From assembly GCA_963805525.1 (NCBI GenBank), contig CAWDUT010000007.1:868001-932000 (forward strand): 64,000 nucleotides of DNA, in the 5' to 3' direction. Of the stretch, positions 43,480-52,211 are shown piece after piece (the first letter of the stretch is position 1; the number at the start of each line of letters is the position of its first letter). The notes beneath the pieces were generated by a model that did not search any database, was not told where the DNA came from, and worked only from the letters and a program-made list of their open reading frames with translations. A program made the translations under genes and the position numbers. The DNA is from DASQFQ01 sp963805525 (lineage in GTDB: Bacteria; Actinomycetota; Thermoleophilia; Solirubrobacterales; Solirubrobacteraceae).

Positions 43480-46458
43480 TCACGCGGCCTGTGCGCGGTC
43501 CAGCCACGACTTCAGCAGCGCCACGACCTCGCGGTCGCCGCGCACGATCGGCCGGTGGCCGGGCGGGGTCGGCTCGCCCCGGAGCAGGTGCGAGAAGCCC
43601 TCGGGGGTCATCGTCACGGTCGCGTCCGCGCCGTCCTCCGGCGGGGTGGTGAGGATCTCGATGCCGCTGCCGTTGCCGACGGTGACGTACCAGGTGGCGG
43701 GCGGGTCGCTCGTGATGGTCTGGGCGACGGTGAAGCTGTGGTCGCGCGACCAGGCGGCGTGAATCACGTACGGGAACGTGCGGTAGATGAGCGCCGGCTC
43801 GAGGCGGGCGCCGGCCCGCGCCGCCTCGGCGAGGCTGAGCGTGGCGGCGGGGATGGCCTTGAGCGGCTTGAGGCGGCGCTTGCGGCCGGACACCCGCGCT
43901 GCGCCGCGGAAGCGCCCGATCTTGTGGGGCACGCCGGCGATCAGCTCGGCGAGCGTGAGCGGGTCGGCCGAGAGGTGGAACTCCGCCTCGCGCCGGCCGC
44001 GCGGCTGCTCGAGGTCCTTCACGTACGCGCGGCCGCCGGCGACGGTGACCGCGAACGTCCCGACCTCCGCGATCGTGATGTCGTAGTCGACGGGGCCCTG
44101 CACGATCGCGGCCTGCACGGGGAGCAGCCCCGCGATGAGCTTCCCGGCGGCCTGCGGGTCGTCGTGCGCGAGCTTGACGAGCGCGCCGCGGAGCCAGGGG
44201 TACTGGCGCTGGCTGCGGCCGGTGGCATGGGCGCGCGAAGGGCCGGCCGGAGCGGAGACGATCGGGCGCTTCTCGGGCGGGGTGGCGGCGGGAGCAAGCG
44301 CCTCGTCCGGCACCTCCGGGGAGACGGGAACCGCTGCGGGCGCGACCTCGACCTCGACGGGCACGGCCTCGGCGGGCGGGACGTCGACCTCGATCGGGAC
44401 CGCGTTCCCGTTCGTGACGCGCTCACGGAGCGCGGAGGCGGCCGCGTCGAGGTCCGCGACGACCCGGCTGGACTCCTCCGGGGTGGTCCCGGCGGCGGCA
44501 GCGGCGGCCTCGGCCTGCTCGCGGGCGCGGCGCTGGAGCTCGAGCTCATCCGCGAGGCCGGCCGCCCGACGGTCGAGCTCGGCCACGCGGTCGAGGAGCC
44601 CGCCCTCCTCGTTCGCGGCCAGCCGGGAGCGGAGCTCGGCGAGCTCGGTCTGGTCGGCCTCGCGCGCGGCGCGCTCGGCGTTGAGGTCCGCTCGCAGGGC
44701 GGCGACCACGGCGCGGTCGGCCGCGCGAGCCGACTCCATCTCCGCCCGCAGCTCGGCAGCGAGGTCGTCGCGGCTCGGTGCCGCCTCCACCTCGACCCGC
44801 AACGCCTGCAGCTGCTCCCGCACCTCGGCCAGCGCGGCCCGCTCGGCGGCGAGGTCGTCGCGCAGCGCGGCGAGCGCGGACTGGTCGGCCTGTCGTGCAG
44901 CGCGCTCGCGAGCCAGCTCCTCCTCGAGGCCCGCCGCTGAATCGAGCCGCGAGCGAAGCCCCGCAGCGACACCGCGCTCCGCTTCCAGCTCGGCGCGGAG
45001 GTCGGCGGACGCGGTGCGCTCCGCTTCGAGCTCGACCTGGAGATCCGCAGAGGAGGCGCGCTCGGCGTTGAGGTCGGTGTGGAGGGAGGCGAGGGCGGCG
45101 GTCTCGGCGTCGAGGGCGTCGCTGAGGGCGCTGCGAGCGGCTCGCTCGCGGTCGAGCTCGTCCTCGAGGCTCGCTCGGGCGACGCGCTCGGCGGCGAGGG
45201 ACGCGGTGGCGGAGGCCGCCTCGCTGCGGGCCGTCTCGGCCTCGGCGCCCGCGGCCGCCCGGGCGGCCCGCTCGGCCTCGAGCGCCGCCGCGAGGTCTGT
45301 GGTGCGCGCCTCGGCCTGGCTCAGATCGGCTCGGACCGCCGAGAGGTCGGCGCCGGCGGCGGACCGGACCTCCGCCAGCTCGGCTCGGACCGCCGCGAGA
45401 TCGGCCTCGGCGGCGGATCTGAGCGCTTCGAGCTCCGCCCTCGCGGCGGACAGCTCGCCGTCGCGCTCGGCCAGCGCGGCGCGGGCCTGCTCGAGCTCGG
45501 TCTGCGCCTCCGAGGCCGCGGCGCCGCTCTCGGCCAGCCGGCGGGAGAAGTCGCGGCGCGCGTCGTCGAGATCCGCGGCGGCCGCCAGCGACTGGTCTCG
45601 CGCCCGGCCTGCCTCGGCTTCCAGCACAGCAGCTCGCTCACGCGCAGCCGCGAGGTCGGCCTCGATCGCAGCACGCTCGTCGCGCAACGACAACGACGAG
45701 GACTCCTGCGCCTCCAGCACCCGCAGCCGCACCGCGTCGCTGGTGCGCGCCACCTCGGCGGCCCGCATCCGCAGCTGGAGATCCCCCGCGTGCCGGCGCG
45801 CCGCGGCAGCCGCCGCCAGCGCGTCCGAGAGCGCGGCTCGGACGTGCTCGTCGCGCGGAATGCGCCGCTCGAGCTCCGAAACCTGCGCCGCCAGCGAATC
45901 CCGCTCCGCGGCCAGAGCCTCGACCCGCGCCTCGAGTTCCGAGCCCCGGAGCTCCACGGCATCGAGTGCCCGCAGCGCCTCGGAGGCCACCCGCGCCTGC
46001 GCCTGCTCGGCCGCCTCGGCGCGCCGCGCCCGCCGTTCCGCCAGCACGGCGCGGTCGATGACCTCGCCCCCGGGCCCCTCCTCCTCAGGCTCGGCGACCG
46101 CCGCCACCGAGGCCCGCGCGTCGAGCCCGGCCACCGCCGGCAGGGCGGACTGCTCGCCGCCGCTCCACTCGAGCCACAGCGCGCCGTCGCGCACCAGCGA
46201 CTCAGGCGCCAGGTAGGCGCCGCGCCACACGCTCCCGTTGCCGAGCCGGGAGCTCGGGGCGTCGGGCAGCGACTCGAAGCGCGACGCCTCCCCACCCGCC
46301 ACCGACACGCACAGCACCGGCAGGCCCTCAAGCGGCGCCACACCGGGCGCCCACCGGCCGCGGACGCGCACCAGCCCGCCCTCGGCACCAGAGGGAAGCC
46401 ACTCGACGACCTCGAGCGAGAGGCCGTTGAGGATCGAGGCAGGGGTCGATTCGGTCAC
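43480..46458 (-). CDS. Large coiled-coil protein with C-terminal SCP2-like domain
   Basis: A 992-residue cytoplasmic protein. Residues 1-140 form a small beta-rich N-terminal domain (LSLEVVEWLPSG, RGAYLAPESLVRDGALWLEW). Residues about 150-730 are an almost continuous Ala/Glu/Arg coiled coil with recurring 7- and 14-residue units such as ELEAERAARA and AAVRAELAEV. A Pro/Ala linker follows. The last 200 residues resemble an SCP2 sterol-carrier-like fold (YDITIAEVGTFAVTVAGG, HLSADPLTLAELIAG, VTMTPEGFSHLLRG) with two similar halves; this assignment is tentative. No membrane segment. Downstream neighbour is dnaE, without evident operon coupling (82-base gap). Function unknown; an architectural or vesicle-associated scaffold is conceivable. 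Confidence 0.75.
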   Translation of the reverse strand: MTESTPASILNGLSLEVVEWLPSGAEGGLVRVRGRWAPGVAPLEGLPVLCVSVAGGEASRFESLPDAPSSRLGNGSVWRGAYLAPESLVRDGALWLEWSGGEQSALPAVAGLDARASVAAVAEPEEEGPGGEVIDRAVLAERRARRAEAAEQAQARVASEALRALDAVELRGSELEARVEALAAERDSLAAQVSELERRIPRDEHVRAALSDALAAAAAARRHAGDLQLRMRAAEVARTSDAVRLRVLEAQESSSLSLRDERAAIEADLAAARERAAVLEAEAGRARDQSLAAAADLDDARRDFSRRLAESGAAASEAQTELEQARAALAERDGELSAARAELEALRSAAEADLAAVRAELAEVRSAAGADLSAVRADLSQAEARTTDLAAALEAERAARAAAGAEAETARSEAASATASLAAERVARASLEDELDRERAARSALSDALDAETAALASLHTDLNAERASSADLQVELEAERTASADLRAELEAERGVAAGLRSRLDSAAGLEEELARERAARQADQSALAALRDDLAAERAALAEVREQLQALRVEVEAAPSRDDLAAELRAEMESARAADRAVVAALRADLNAERAAREADQTELAELRSRLAANEEGGLLDRVAELDRRAAGLADELELQRRAREQAEAAAAAAGTTPEESSRVVADLDAAASALRERVTNGNAVPIEVDVPPAEAVPVEVEVAPAAVPVSPEVPDEALAPAATPPEKRPIVSAPAGPSRAHATGRSQRQYPWLRGALVKLAHDDPQAAGKLIAGLLPVQAAIVQGPVDYDITIAEVGTFAVTVAGGRAYVKDLEQPRGRREAEFHLSADPLTLAELIAGVPHKIGRFRGAARVSGRKRRLKPLKAIPAATLSLAEAARAGARLEPALIYRTFPYVIHAAWSRDHSFTVAQTITSDPPATWYVTVGNGSGIEILTTPPEDGADATVTMTPEGFSHLLRGEPTPPGHRPIVRGDREVVALLKSWLDRAQAA

Positions 46459-46481
46459 GCGGCGCCATGGTCCCAGACGAT

Positions 46482-46499
46482 CCGGCGGTCTCCCGCCGG
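46482..46499 (-). terminator. Hairpin downstream of the argG operon
   Basis: CCGGCGG-TCTC-CCGCCGG, a perfect 7-bp stem with a 4-base loop, lies 27 bases beyond the stop of the 53-residue peptide gene and upstream of the coiled-coil gene. No T-tract. Confidence 0.45.
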
Positions 46500-46525
46500 G
46501 CCGAGAACCCGCCGCTAAGCCGCGT

Positions 46526-46687
46526 TTAATCCGAGTCGCGCTTGGCGAACAGGAGGCCGACGACCAGTCCGGCCACGACGACCGCGCCCGCGAGCACGGG
46601 AGCGGGCACGTAGGTCGGTCCGTACTTGCGGCGCAGGACGACCTTGGCCCCGTTCCACACGAGGATGCCGAGCATCTTGTAGAGCAT
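46526..46687 (-). CDS. Small single-pass membrane protein, 53 aa, translationally tied to argG
   Basis: A 53-residue protein: a basic amphipathic N-terminus (MLYKMLGILVWNGAKVVLRR), KYGPTYVPAP, one hydrophobic helix (VLAGAVVVAGLVVGLLF) and a charged AKRDSD end. The ATG lies 9 bases after the argG stop; the last argG codons GGA GGG TAG also provide the Shine-Dalgarno sequence. Codon use and gene-tight spacing support real translation. Its role is not recognised; nothing ties it to arginine synthesis except cotranscription. Confidence 0.72.
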   Translation of the reverse strand: MLYKMLGILVWNGAKVVLRRKYGPTYVPAPVLAGAVVVAGLVVGLLFAKRDSD

Positions 46688-46696
46688 GTCCCCGAC

Positions 46697-48001
46697 CTAC
46701 CCTCCGTTGGCTTCGCGAACACGCTGCGCCATCCGCGACTGCAGCGACCAGATCTCGATGAACCCCGGCGACGCCTGCTGGGAGAACAGCCCGCCGGACT
46801 CCGCGAACGTCGCCAGCTGCGCGTCGTAGACCGCGTGCGGCGACTCGCGCGTGACCACGCGCGCGTGGCCCTTGAACAGCTTCAGCCCGATCTTGCCGGT
46901 CACCCGCTCGTTAACGGCGTCCATGTAGGCCTCGATGTCGGTCCGCAGCGGCTCCCACCACAGGCCCGCGTAGACGAGATAGGCCCACTGCTGGTCGAGC
47001 CGGGGCTTGAACTGGTTCTGATGGATCGTCCCCACCAGCCGCTCGAGTTCCTTGTGCGCGGGCAGCAGGATCGCCGCCGCCGGCACCTCGTAGATGTCGC
47101 GCACCTTCAGGCCCACGATGCGGTCCTCGATGTGATCGACGATGCCGACGCCGTGGCGGCACCCGATCTCCGCCGCCCGCTCGATCAAGTCGGCCAGCGG
47201 CAGCCGCTCGCCGTCCAGCGCCACCGGCACGCCGCGCTCGAACTCGACCTCCACGACCTGCGGCTCGTCAGGAGCCAGCTCCGGCCGCGTCACCAGCTGG
47301 AAGACGTCGTCGTCCGGGGCATGCGAGAGATCCTCGATCCACTTGCCCTCCGACGACCGCCCCCACAGGTTGTCGTCGATCGAGTACGGCGCCGACTCGG
47401 TGCCGCCTTTGACGGGGATCCCGTGCTTGCGCGCGTAGGCGATCTCCTCGTCGCGCCCCATCTGCCACGACCGCACCGGCGCGATCACCTTGAGCTCCGG
47501 CCCGAGCGTCGCCACCGTGCCCTCGATCCGCACTTGGTCATTGCCCTTGCCCGTGCAGCCGTGCGCGATCGTGTCGCAGCCCGTCTTGCGCGCGTACTCG
47601 ACCGCCAGCTTGGCGATCAGCGGCCGGCCGAGCGCGGTGAAGAGCGGATAGCCGTCGCCGTAGTCGGCGTTCGCCTTGATCGCGGGCTTGACGTACTGCT
47701 CCGCGAACTCCTCGCGCGCGTCGACTACGTGCGCCTCGATCGCGCCGAGGTTCGTCGCCTTGCCCTTGACGACGTCGTAGTCCTCGCCCGGCTGGCCGAG
47801 GTTGACGGTCAACGCCACGACCTCGGCCTCGTACTCGTCCTGGATCCACTTGAGCATCACGCTCGTGTCGAGGCCGCCCGAGTACAGGAGGAGCACCCGC
47901 CCGACCTCGCCCGGCTGGGCCAGGTAGGACGCGACGCGCGTGGCATCGGGATCGGCGACGCGATGGACCTCGGTGCGGATGGGCTCTCTCGGCTCGTTCA
48001 T
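46697..48001 (-). CDS. argG: Argininosuccinate synthase
   Basis: A 434-residue enzyme joining citrulline and aspartate with ATP. The PP-loop LLLYSGGLDTSVMLKW lies near residue 37, HGCTGKGNDQVRIE near 140 and GGTESAPYSIDDNLWGRSSE near 190. The start gives a 33-residue N-terminal extension before the PP-loop. It is divergent from an acyl-CoA synthetase with only 27 bases between the start codons. The remaining arginine genes (argC-J-B-D) lie 11 kb away on the same strand, so argG is outside their operon. Confidence 0.94.
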   Translation of the reverse strand: MNEPREPIRTEVHRVADPDATRVASYLAQPGEVGRVLLLYSGGLDTSVMLKWIQDEYEAEVVALTVNLGQPGEDYDVVKGKATNLGAIEAHVVDAREEFAEQYVKPAIKANADYGDGYPLFTALGRPLIAKLAVEYARKTGCDTIAHGCTGKGNDQVRIEGTVATLGPELKVIAPVRSWQMGRDEEIAYARKHGIPVKGGTESAPYSIDDNLWGRSSEGKWIEDLSHAPDDDVFQLVTRPELAPDEPQVVEVEFERGVPVALDGERLPLADLIERAAEIGCRHGVGIVDHIEDRIVGLKVRDIYEVPAAAILLPAHKELERLVGTIHQNQFKPRLDQQWAYLVYAGLWWEPLRTDIEAYMDAVNERVTGKIGLKLFKGHARVVTRESPHAVYDAQLATFAESGGLFSQQASPGFIEIWSLQSRMAQRVREANGG

Positions 48002-48011
48002 GGGCCGCGAC

Positions 48012-48021
48012 AGGTTAGCCT
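48012..48021. promoter_or_regulatory. Overlapping divergent -10 elements for argG and the acyl-CoA synthetase
   Basis: AGGTTAGCCT reads TAGCCT (48016-48021) on the plus strand, 7 bases before the synthetase ATG, and TAACCT (48017-48012) on the minus strand, 10 bases before the argG ATG. The two hexamers share a TA, so one site could fire both genes with leaderless or near-leaderless mRNAs. Confidence 0.5.
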
Positions 48022-48028
48022 CCGGCGC

Positions 48029-49423
48029 ATGCTCGACAGCGTGCGGGAGCTGGGAGGGGAGCGAGCGGTCAGCGTCGGCGACCGCGGCCTGACCTACGGC
48101 GAGCTGCGCGAGTGCGCCGCCGCGGTCGCGAAGCACTTCGACGGGGCCGAGCGCGTCGCGGTGTGGGCCGAGAACACGCTCGAGACGTGCGTCGCGGCCG
48201 TCGCCGCGCTCGCCACCGGGACGCCGCTCGTGCCGGTCAACCCGAAGCTCGGGCGCTCCGAGCTCGAGCACGTGCTCACCGACTCGAAGCCCGACGTGAT
48301 GTTCGGCGGCCCCGACGGTATCGCCGTCGACCTCGACGCCCGCGGCGGAGAGCTCCCGGACAGCAGCGCGCAGGACGAGGATCCCGCGCTGATCATCTAC
48401 ACCTCCGGCACCACCGGCCGCCCCAAGGGCGCGATGCTCCCTCGCCGCGCGGTCGCCTCGAACCTCGACGGGCTCGCCGACGCCTGGGAGTGGACCGGCG
48501 ACGACGTCCTCACCCACGGGCTGCCGCTGTTCCACGTCCACGGCCTCGTGCTCGGGCTGTTCGGCCCGCTGCGCCGCGGCGGCGAGCTGCGCCACCTCGG
48601 CCGCTTCGACCCGCACGCCGCCGCGCAGGCGCTCAACGACGGCGCGACGATGCTGTTCGGCGTCCCCACCATGTACCACCGGCTCGGGCGCGAGGCCGAA
48701 GACAACCCCGTCATCGCCGACGGCCTGAAGAAGGCCCGGCTGCTCGTCTCCGGCTCCGCCCCCCTCCCCGCCCCCGAGTTCTCGCGCATCGAGCAGCTGA
48801 CGGGCCAGCAGATCGTCGAACGCTACGGCCTCACCGAGACGCTGATGAACACCGCCGTCCGCGCCGACTCCCAGCGCAAGCCGGGCTACGTCGGCGTCCC
48901 CGTGCCCGGCGTCGAGGTCCGCCTCGTCGACGACGACGGCAACGCGCTCGACGCCACGGACGACGAGACGATCGGCGAGGTCACGGTCAGAGGCCCCAAC
49001 CTCTTCACCGGCTACCTCAACCGCCAGGACGCGACCGACGAGGCGATGCGCGACGGCTGGTTCTTCACCGGCGACCTCGCCACCGTCGGCGAGGACGGCT
49101 ACTGGCGCATCGTCGGGCGCCGCTCGACCGACCTGATCAAGACCGGCGGCTACAAGGTCGGCGCGGGTGAGATCGAGGTGGCGCTGCTCGACCATCCTGC
49201 CGTCAAGGAGGCGGCCGTGACCGGCGAGGAGGATCCGGACCTCGGCGAGAAGATCATCGCCTGGGTCGTGCCCGAGGACGCCACGCCGGACGAGAAGACG
49301 CTGATCGACCACGTCGCCGGCGAGCTCGCGCCCCACAAGCGCCCGCGCGAGGTGCGCTTCCTCGACGAGCTGCCCCGCAACGCGATGGGCAAGGTCGTCA
49401 AACAGCAGTTGAGCCAGGACTGA
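48029..49423 (+). CDS. Acyl-CoA synthetase, malonyl-CoA synthetase (MatB)-like
   Basis: A 464-residue AMP-forming ligase of the ANL superfamily. The P-loop is IIYTSGTTGRPKGAML near residue 118, the A5 motif ERYGLTETLMNTA near 266, the A7 region WFFTGDLATVGEDGYW near 344, and the A10 lysine lies in PRNAMGKVVKQQL at the end. LPLFHVHGLVLGLFGPLRRG near 162 resembles MatB, which activates malonate and methylmalonate. The protein is short for a fatty-acyl ligase and in the MatB size range. Substrate assignment is by resemblance only. Confidence 0.82.
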   Translation: MLDSVRELGGERAVSVGDRGLTYGELRECAAAVAKHFDGAERVAVWAENTLETCVAAVAALATGTPLVPVNPKLGRSELEHVLTDSKPDVMFGGPDGIAVDLDARGGELPDSSAQDEDPALIIYTSGTTGRPKGAMLPRRAVASNLDGLADAWEWTGDDVLTHGLPLFHVHGLVLGLFGPLRRGGELRHLGRFDPHAAAQALNDGATMLFGVPTMYHRLGREAEDNPVIADGLKKARLLVSGSAPLPAPEFSRIEQLTGQQIVERYGLTETLMNTAVRADSQRKPGYVGVPVPGVEVRLVDDDGNALDATDDETIGEVTVRGPNLFTGYLNRQDATDEAMRDGWFFTGDLATVGEDGYWRIVGRRSTDLIKTGGYKVGAGEIEVALLDHPAVKEAAVTGEEDPDLGEKIIAWVVPEDATPDEKTLIDHVAGELAPHKRPREVRFLDELPRNAMGKVVKQQLSQD

Positions 49424-49452
49424 ATCCGGAGCATCGCGGGCAGGCACCCGCG

Positions 49453-50772
49453 ATGCGCCTGCTCCCCCCGCTCGCCGTCCTCGCCGGCGCGATCCTCCTG
49501 TTCTTCCTCCCCGGCTTCGTCAACGACCGCCGCAATCACCAGGGCATCGCCTGGGAGGCGCCGAAGGGCGAGCGCGTCATCTTCGCCGAGGCGGGCCTCG
49601 CGGTCACCGAGCGCGACGAGGGCTTCACGATCACCGGTCGCGACATCGACACCGGCGCCCGCCGCTGGCGGCGCGCGTTCCGGCGCGTCGACAGCCCGCG
49701 CGGCCAGGGCCAGGTCACGCGCGTCGGCAAGACGCTCCTGGTCGACGCGCGGGACAGCCGGATCCGGGCGCTCGACCTCGCGACCGGCAAGACGCGCTGG
49801 GAGACTCCGCCGGCCGGCGAGTCCACGCTCCCCGCCGTCGCGACCCCGGAGCTCGTCGCGATGAGCGTCTGCGACGAGAACCTCAGGTGCCGGGCCGAGG
49901 TGCGATCGATCGCCGACGGGCGCCTGCGCTGGCGGACGCCGATGGCAGCGGCGAGCCCGTGGCTCGGCTCGCCGCCGATCGCGCAGTCGGGCTACACCGA
50001 CCGCTCGCTGTGGCCCGCGAGCGCGATCATCGTGCGCACCAGGGTCAACGAAGACCCTCGCTACGAGGTGCGGCGACTGGCCACCGGCAAGGTGGTGGCG
50101 CGCGGGGCGCCCCGGGAGGAGGCCGTCGGCGTGGTCGGCAACCTGTTCCTGCGCCAGACGAAGGAGGGAGCGCTGACAGCGATCGACATCACGACCGGCA
50201 GCGAGGTGTGGACGCGCGCCGCCAACCAGGGTCTGGTGGCCCGCGCGCCCGACGACTCGTTGGACTGGCTCGCCATCCCCGACGGCTCGCTGCTGCTCAC
50301 GAGCGAGCTCCGCGACACCGACGACCTCTCGATCGGTGACGAGCTGCGCGTCCTCGACCCCCGCACCGGCAAGCTGACCCTCCACCCCACCCACGTCTAC
50401 GGCGCGAGCTCGACCGTGGTGGAGCCGGCCGACGGCCCCGCTATCACCGCGGCACGCGCGACCGGCGGCCCCGTCCCGCGCGTCCCCGTGATCGAGGACT
50501 GGGTCGGGCACCACGTCCTCGCCGACGGCCGCAGCTACAAGGCCGAGATCCGCCGCCGCGACAGCGCGGCGACCACGACGCAGGTCGGCTGGGAGCAGCC
50601 GGTGGCCCAGTTCGTGGGCAAGGACCGCCCGGGCATCGTCGTGCACGACCGCCGCAGCGGCAAGCGCCTCGTCCGCTACGCCAGGCAGGGCGACAACGAG
50701 CTCTACGCCCACTCCGAGGGCGAGCGGCTCGTGATCTACGACGACGGCCGCGACCACGTGGTCAAGCCGTGA
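49453..50772 (+). CDS. Membrane-anchored PQQ-like beta-propeller protein (copy 1)
   Basis: A 439-residue protein with an N-terminal signal anchor (LLPPLAVLAGAILLFFLPGF) and an extracytoplasmic domain of PQQ-like propeller blades: RDIDTGARRW, LDLATGKTRWETP, RSIADGRLRWRTP, RRLATGKVVARG, IDITTGSEVWTRA, VLDPRTGKLTLH and HDRRSGKRLVRY. No metal- or PQQ-liganding residues are evident, so a BamB-like scaffolding or binding role is more likely than an enzyme. It overlaps the next gene by 4 bases (GTGA). The two proteins are clear paralogues. Confidence 0.75.
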   Translation: MRLLPPLAVLAGAILLFFLPGFVNDRRNHQGIAWEAPKGERVIFAEAGLAVTERDEGFTITGRDIDTGARRWRRAFRRVDSPRGQGQVTRVGKTLLVDARDSRIRALDLATGKTRWETPPAGESTLPAVATPELVAMSVCDENLRCRAEVRSIADGRLRWRTPMAAASPWLGSPPIAQSGYTDRSLWPASAIIVRTRVNEDPRYEVRRLATGKVVARGAPREEAVGVVGNLFLRQTKEGALTAIDITTGSEVWTRAANQGLVARAPDDSLDWLAIPDGSLLLTSELRDTDDLSIGDELRVLDPRTGKLTLHPTHVYGASSTVVEPADGPAITAARATGGPVPRVPVIEDWVGHHVLADGRSYKAEIRRRDSAATTTQVGWEQPVAQFVGKDRPGIVVHDRRSGKRLVRYARQGDNELYAHSEGERLVIYDDGRDHVVKP

Positions 50773-52211
50773 GGCGCCGGCTCCCCGCCCTCCTGCTCGT
50801 CGCGGGCCTGATCCTCGGCGTCGCGCTGCCGCTCGCCGGGTTCGGCCGGCTGCCGTTGCTGCTCGGCGTGCTGTGCCTCGCCGCGGCGGGCCTGGCGACA
50901 GGCCGCGCTCCGCTCGCGGCCGCGGGGATCGCCGCCGCGGTGCTGCTCTTCCTCGTCCCCGGCTTCGTCAACGGCCGCCGCAATGACGAGGGCATCGCCT
51001 GGGTCACGCCCAAGGGCGAGCGGGTCGAGCTCGCGGAGGCCGGTCTCGCGATCACCTCCTCCGCCCACGACGGGACGATCACGGCGCGGGACCTCGCCAC
51101 CGGCGCGCGGCGCTGGCGCAAGACCCGCCTCGGCGTGCAGAACTTCAACTCGGACCTGCTCGTCCGCCGGGTCGGCGGCACGCTGCTCGTGGTCGACCGC
51201 GCGGGGGTGCTGCGCGGGCTCGACCTCAAGACCGGCAGGCAGCGCTGGGCCGCGCCGCCCCCGAGCGACTCCTCGATCCCGGCTATCGCCGACCCGGATT
51301 TCATCGCCACCCGGCGCTGCGACGGCGATGACTGCGTGGCGGAGGTGCGATCGATCGCGGACGGCTCCGTGCGCTGGCGCGCCCCGGTCGATCACGATCC
51401 CTGGCTGGGCTCGCCGCCGGTCGCGCAGTCGCTCGACACGGACCGCCCGCTGTGGCCGGCGGGCGCCGTGATCCTGCGCACTCCGCCGGAGGGCAGGCGC
51501 TACGAGGTCCGCCGCCTCGACACCGGCAAGGTCGTGGCACGCGGCGACGCGGAGCACGAGGCGCTCGGCGTGATCGGCAACCTGTTCCTGCGCGAGGACG
51601 GCAACGGCGAACTGAGCGCCACCGACGTCAGCTCCGGCGATCAGGTCTGGAAGCGCCCGTACGTCGACCGGCTGCGCGCCTCCCGCGCACCGGACGACTC
51701 GCTCGAGTGGCTCGGGCTCCCAGACGGCGGCCTGATCCTGACCAACGGGCTGACCAGCACGGAGGATCTGGCGATCACCGACCGGCTGCGCGTGCTCGAC
51801 CCGCGCACCGGCAAGCTGACCGAGCACGCGGTCGGCGACCTGATGTCCAACTCGGTGAAGGCCGTGCCCGCGGACGGGCCGGAGATCAGCGCCGAGACGG
51901 CGACCGCCGGGGTCGCGCCGCGCGTCCCGATCCTCTGGAGCGAGTTCTACGAAAGAGTCTCGGTCAACGGCCGCATCCTCCGCACCGGCCGCGTCGGGAC
52001 GCGCGGGCTCGCCGCGACCGCCACGCAGGTCGGCTGGGACCGGAAGCTCCACGGGTTCGCGGTCGGGGACCGCAACGGCGCGGTCGCCTACGACCGCCGC
52101 AGCGGCAAGCGGCTCGTCCGCCACTTCGGCGACAAGGGCGTCTTCCTCCGCTCCGAGGGCGAGCGGCTCGTGATCGCCGACAACGGCCGCGACTACGTCG
52201 TCAAGCCGTAG
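50769..52211 (+). CDS. Membrane-anchored PQQ-like beta-propeller protein (copy 2)
   Basis: A 480-residue paralogue of the preceding protein. The N-terminus has extra hydrophobic helices (LPALLLVAGLILGVALPLAG; LGVLCLAAAGLATG; AAAGIAAAVLLFLVPGF) before the shared GRRNDEGIAWVTPKGERV segment. Blades match one to one (RDLATGARRW, LDLKTGRQRWAAP, RSIADGSVRWRAP, RRLDTGKVVARG, RLRVLDPRTGKLTEH, YDRRSGKRLVRH), and even the ends agree (SEGERLVIADNGRDYVVKP). GTG start overlaps the copy-1 stop. The 3' end overlaps the convergent oxidoreductase by 11 bases. Confidence 0.75.
   Translation: MRRRLPALLLVAGLILGVALPLAGFGRLPLLLGVLCLAAAGLATGRAPLAAAGIAAAVLLFLVPGFVNGRRNDEGIAWVTPKGERVELAEAGLAITSSAHDGTITARDLATGARRWRKTRLGVQNFNSDLLVRRVGGTLLVVDRAGVLRGLDLKTGRQRWAAPPPSDSSIPAIADPDFIATRRCDGDDCVAEVRSIADGSVRWRAPVDHDPWLGSPPVAQSLDTDRPLWPAGAVILRTPPEGRRYEVRRLDTGKVVARGDAEHEALGVIGNLFLREDGNGELSATDVSSGDQVWKRPYVDRLRASRAPDDSLEWLGLPDGGLILTNGLTSTEDLAITDRLRVLDPRTGKLTEHAVGDLMSNSVKAVPADGPEISAETATAGVAPRVPILWSEFYERVSVNGRILRTGRVGTRGLAATATQVGWDRKLHGFAVGDRNGAVAYDRRSGKRLVRHFGDKGVFLRSEGERLVIADNGRDYVVKP

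Noticed and set aside
38667..43652. 1661-codon open frame on the plus strand
   Set aside because: It is antisense to trpB2 and dnaE; its protein is Ala/Arg/Asp/Leu-biased without motifs. High GC suppresses stops in the antisense frame.
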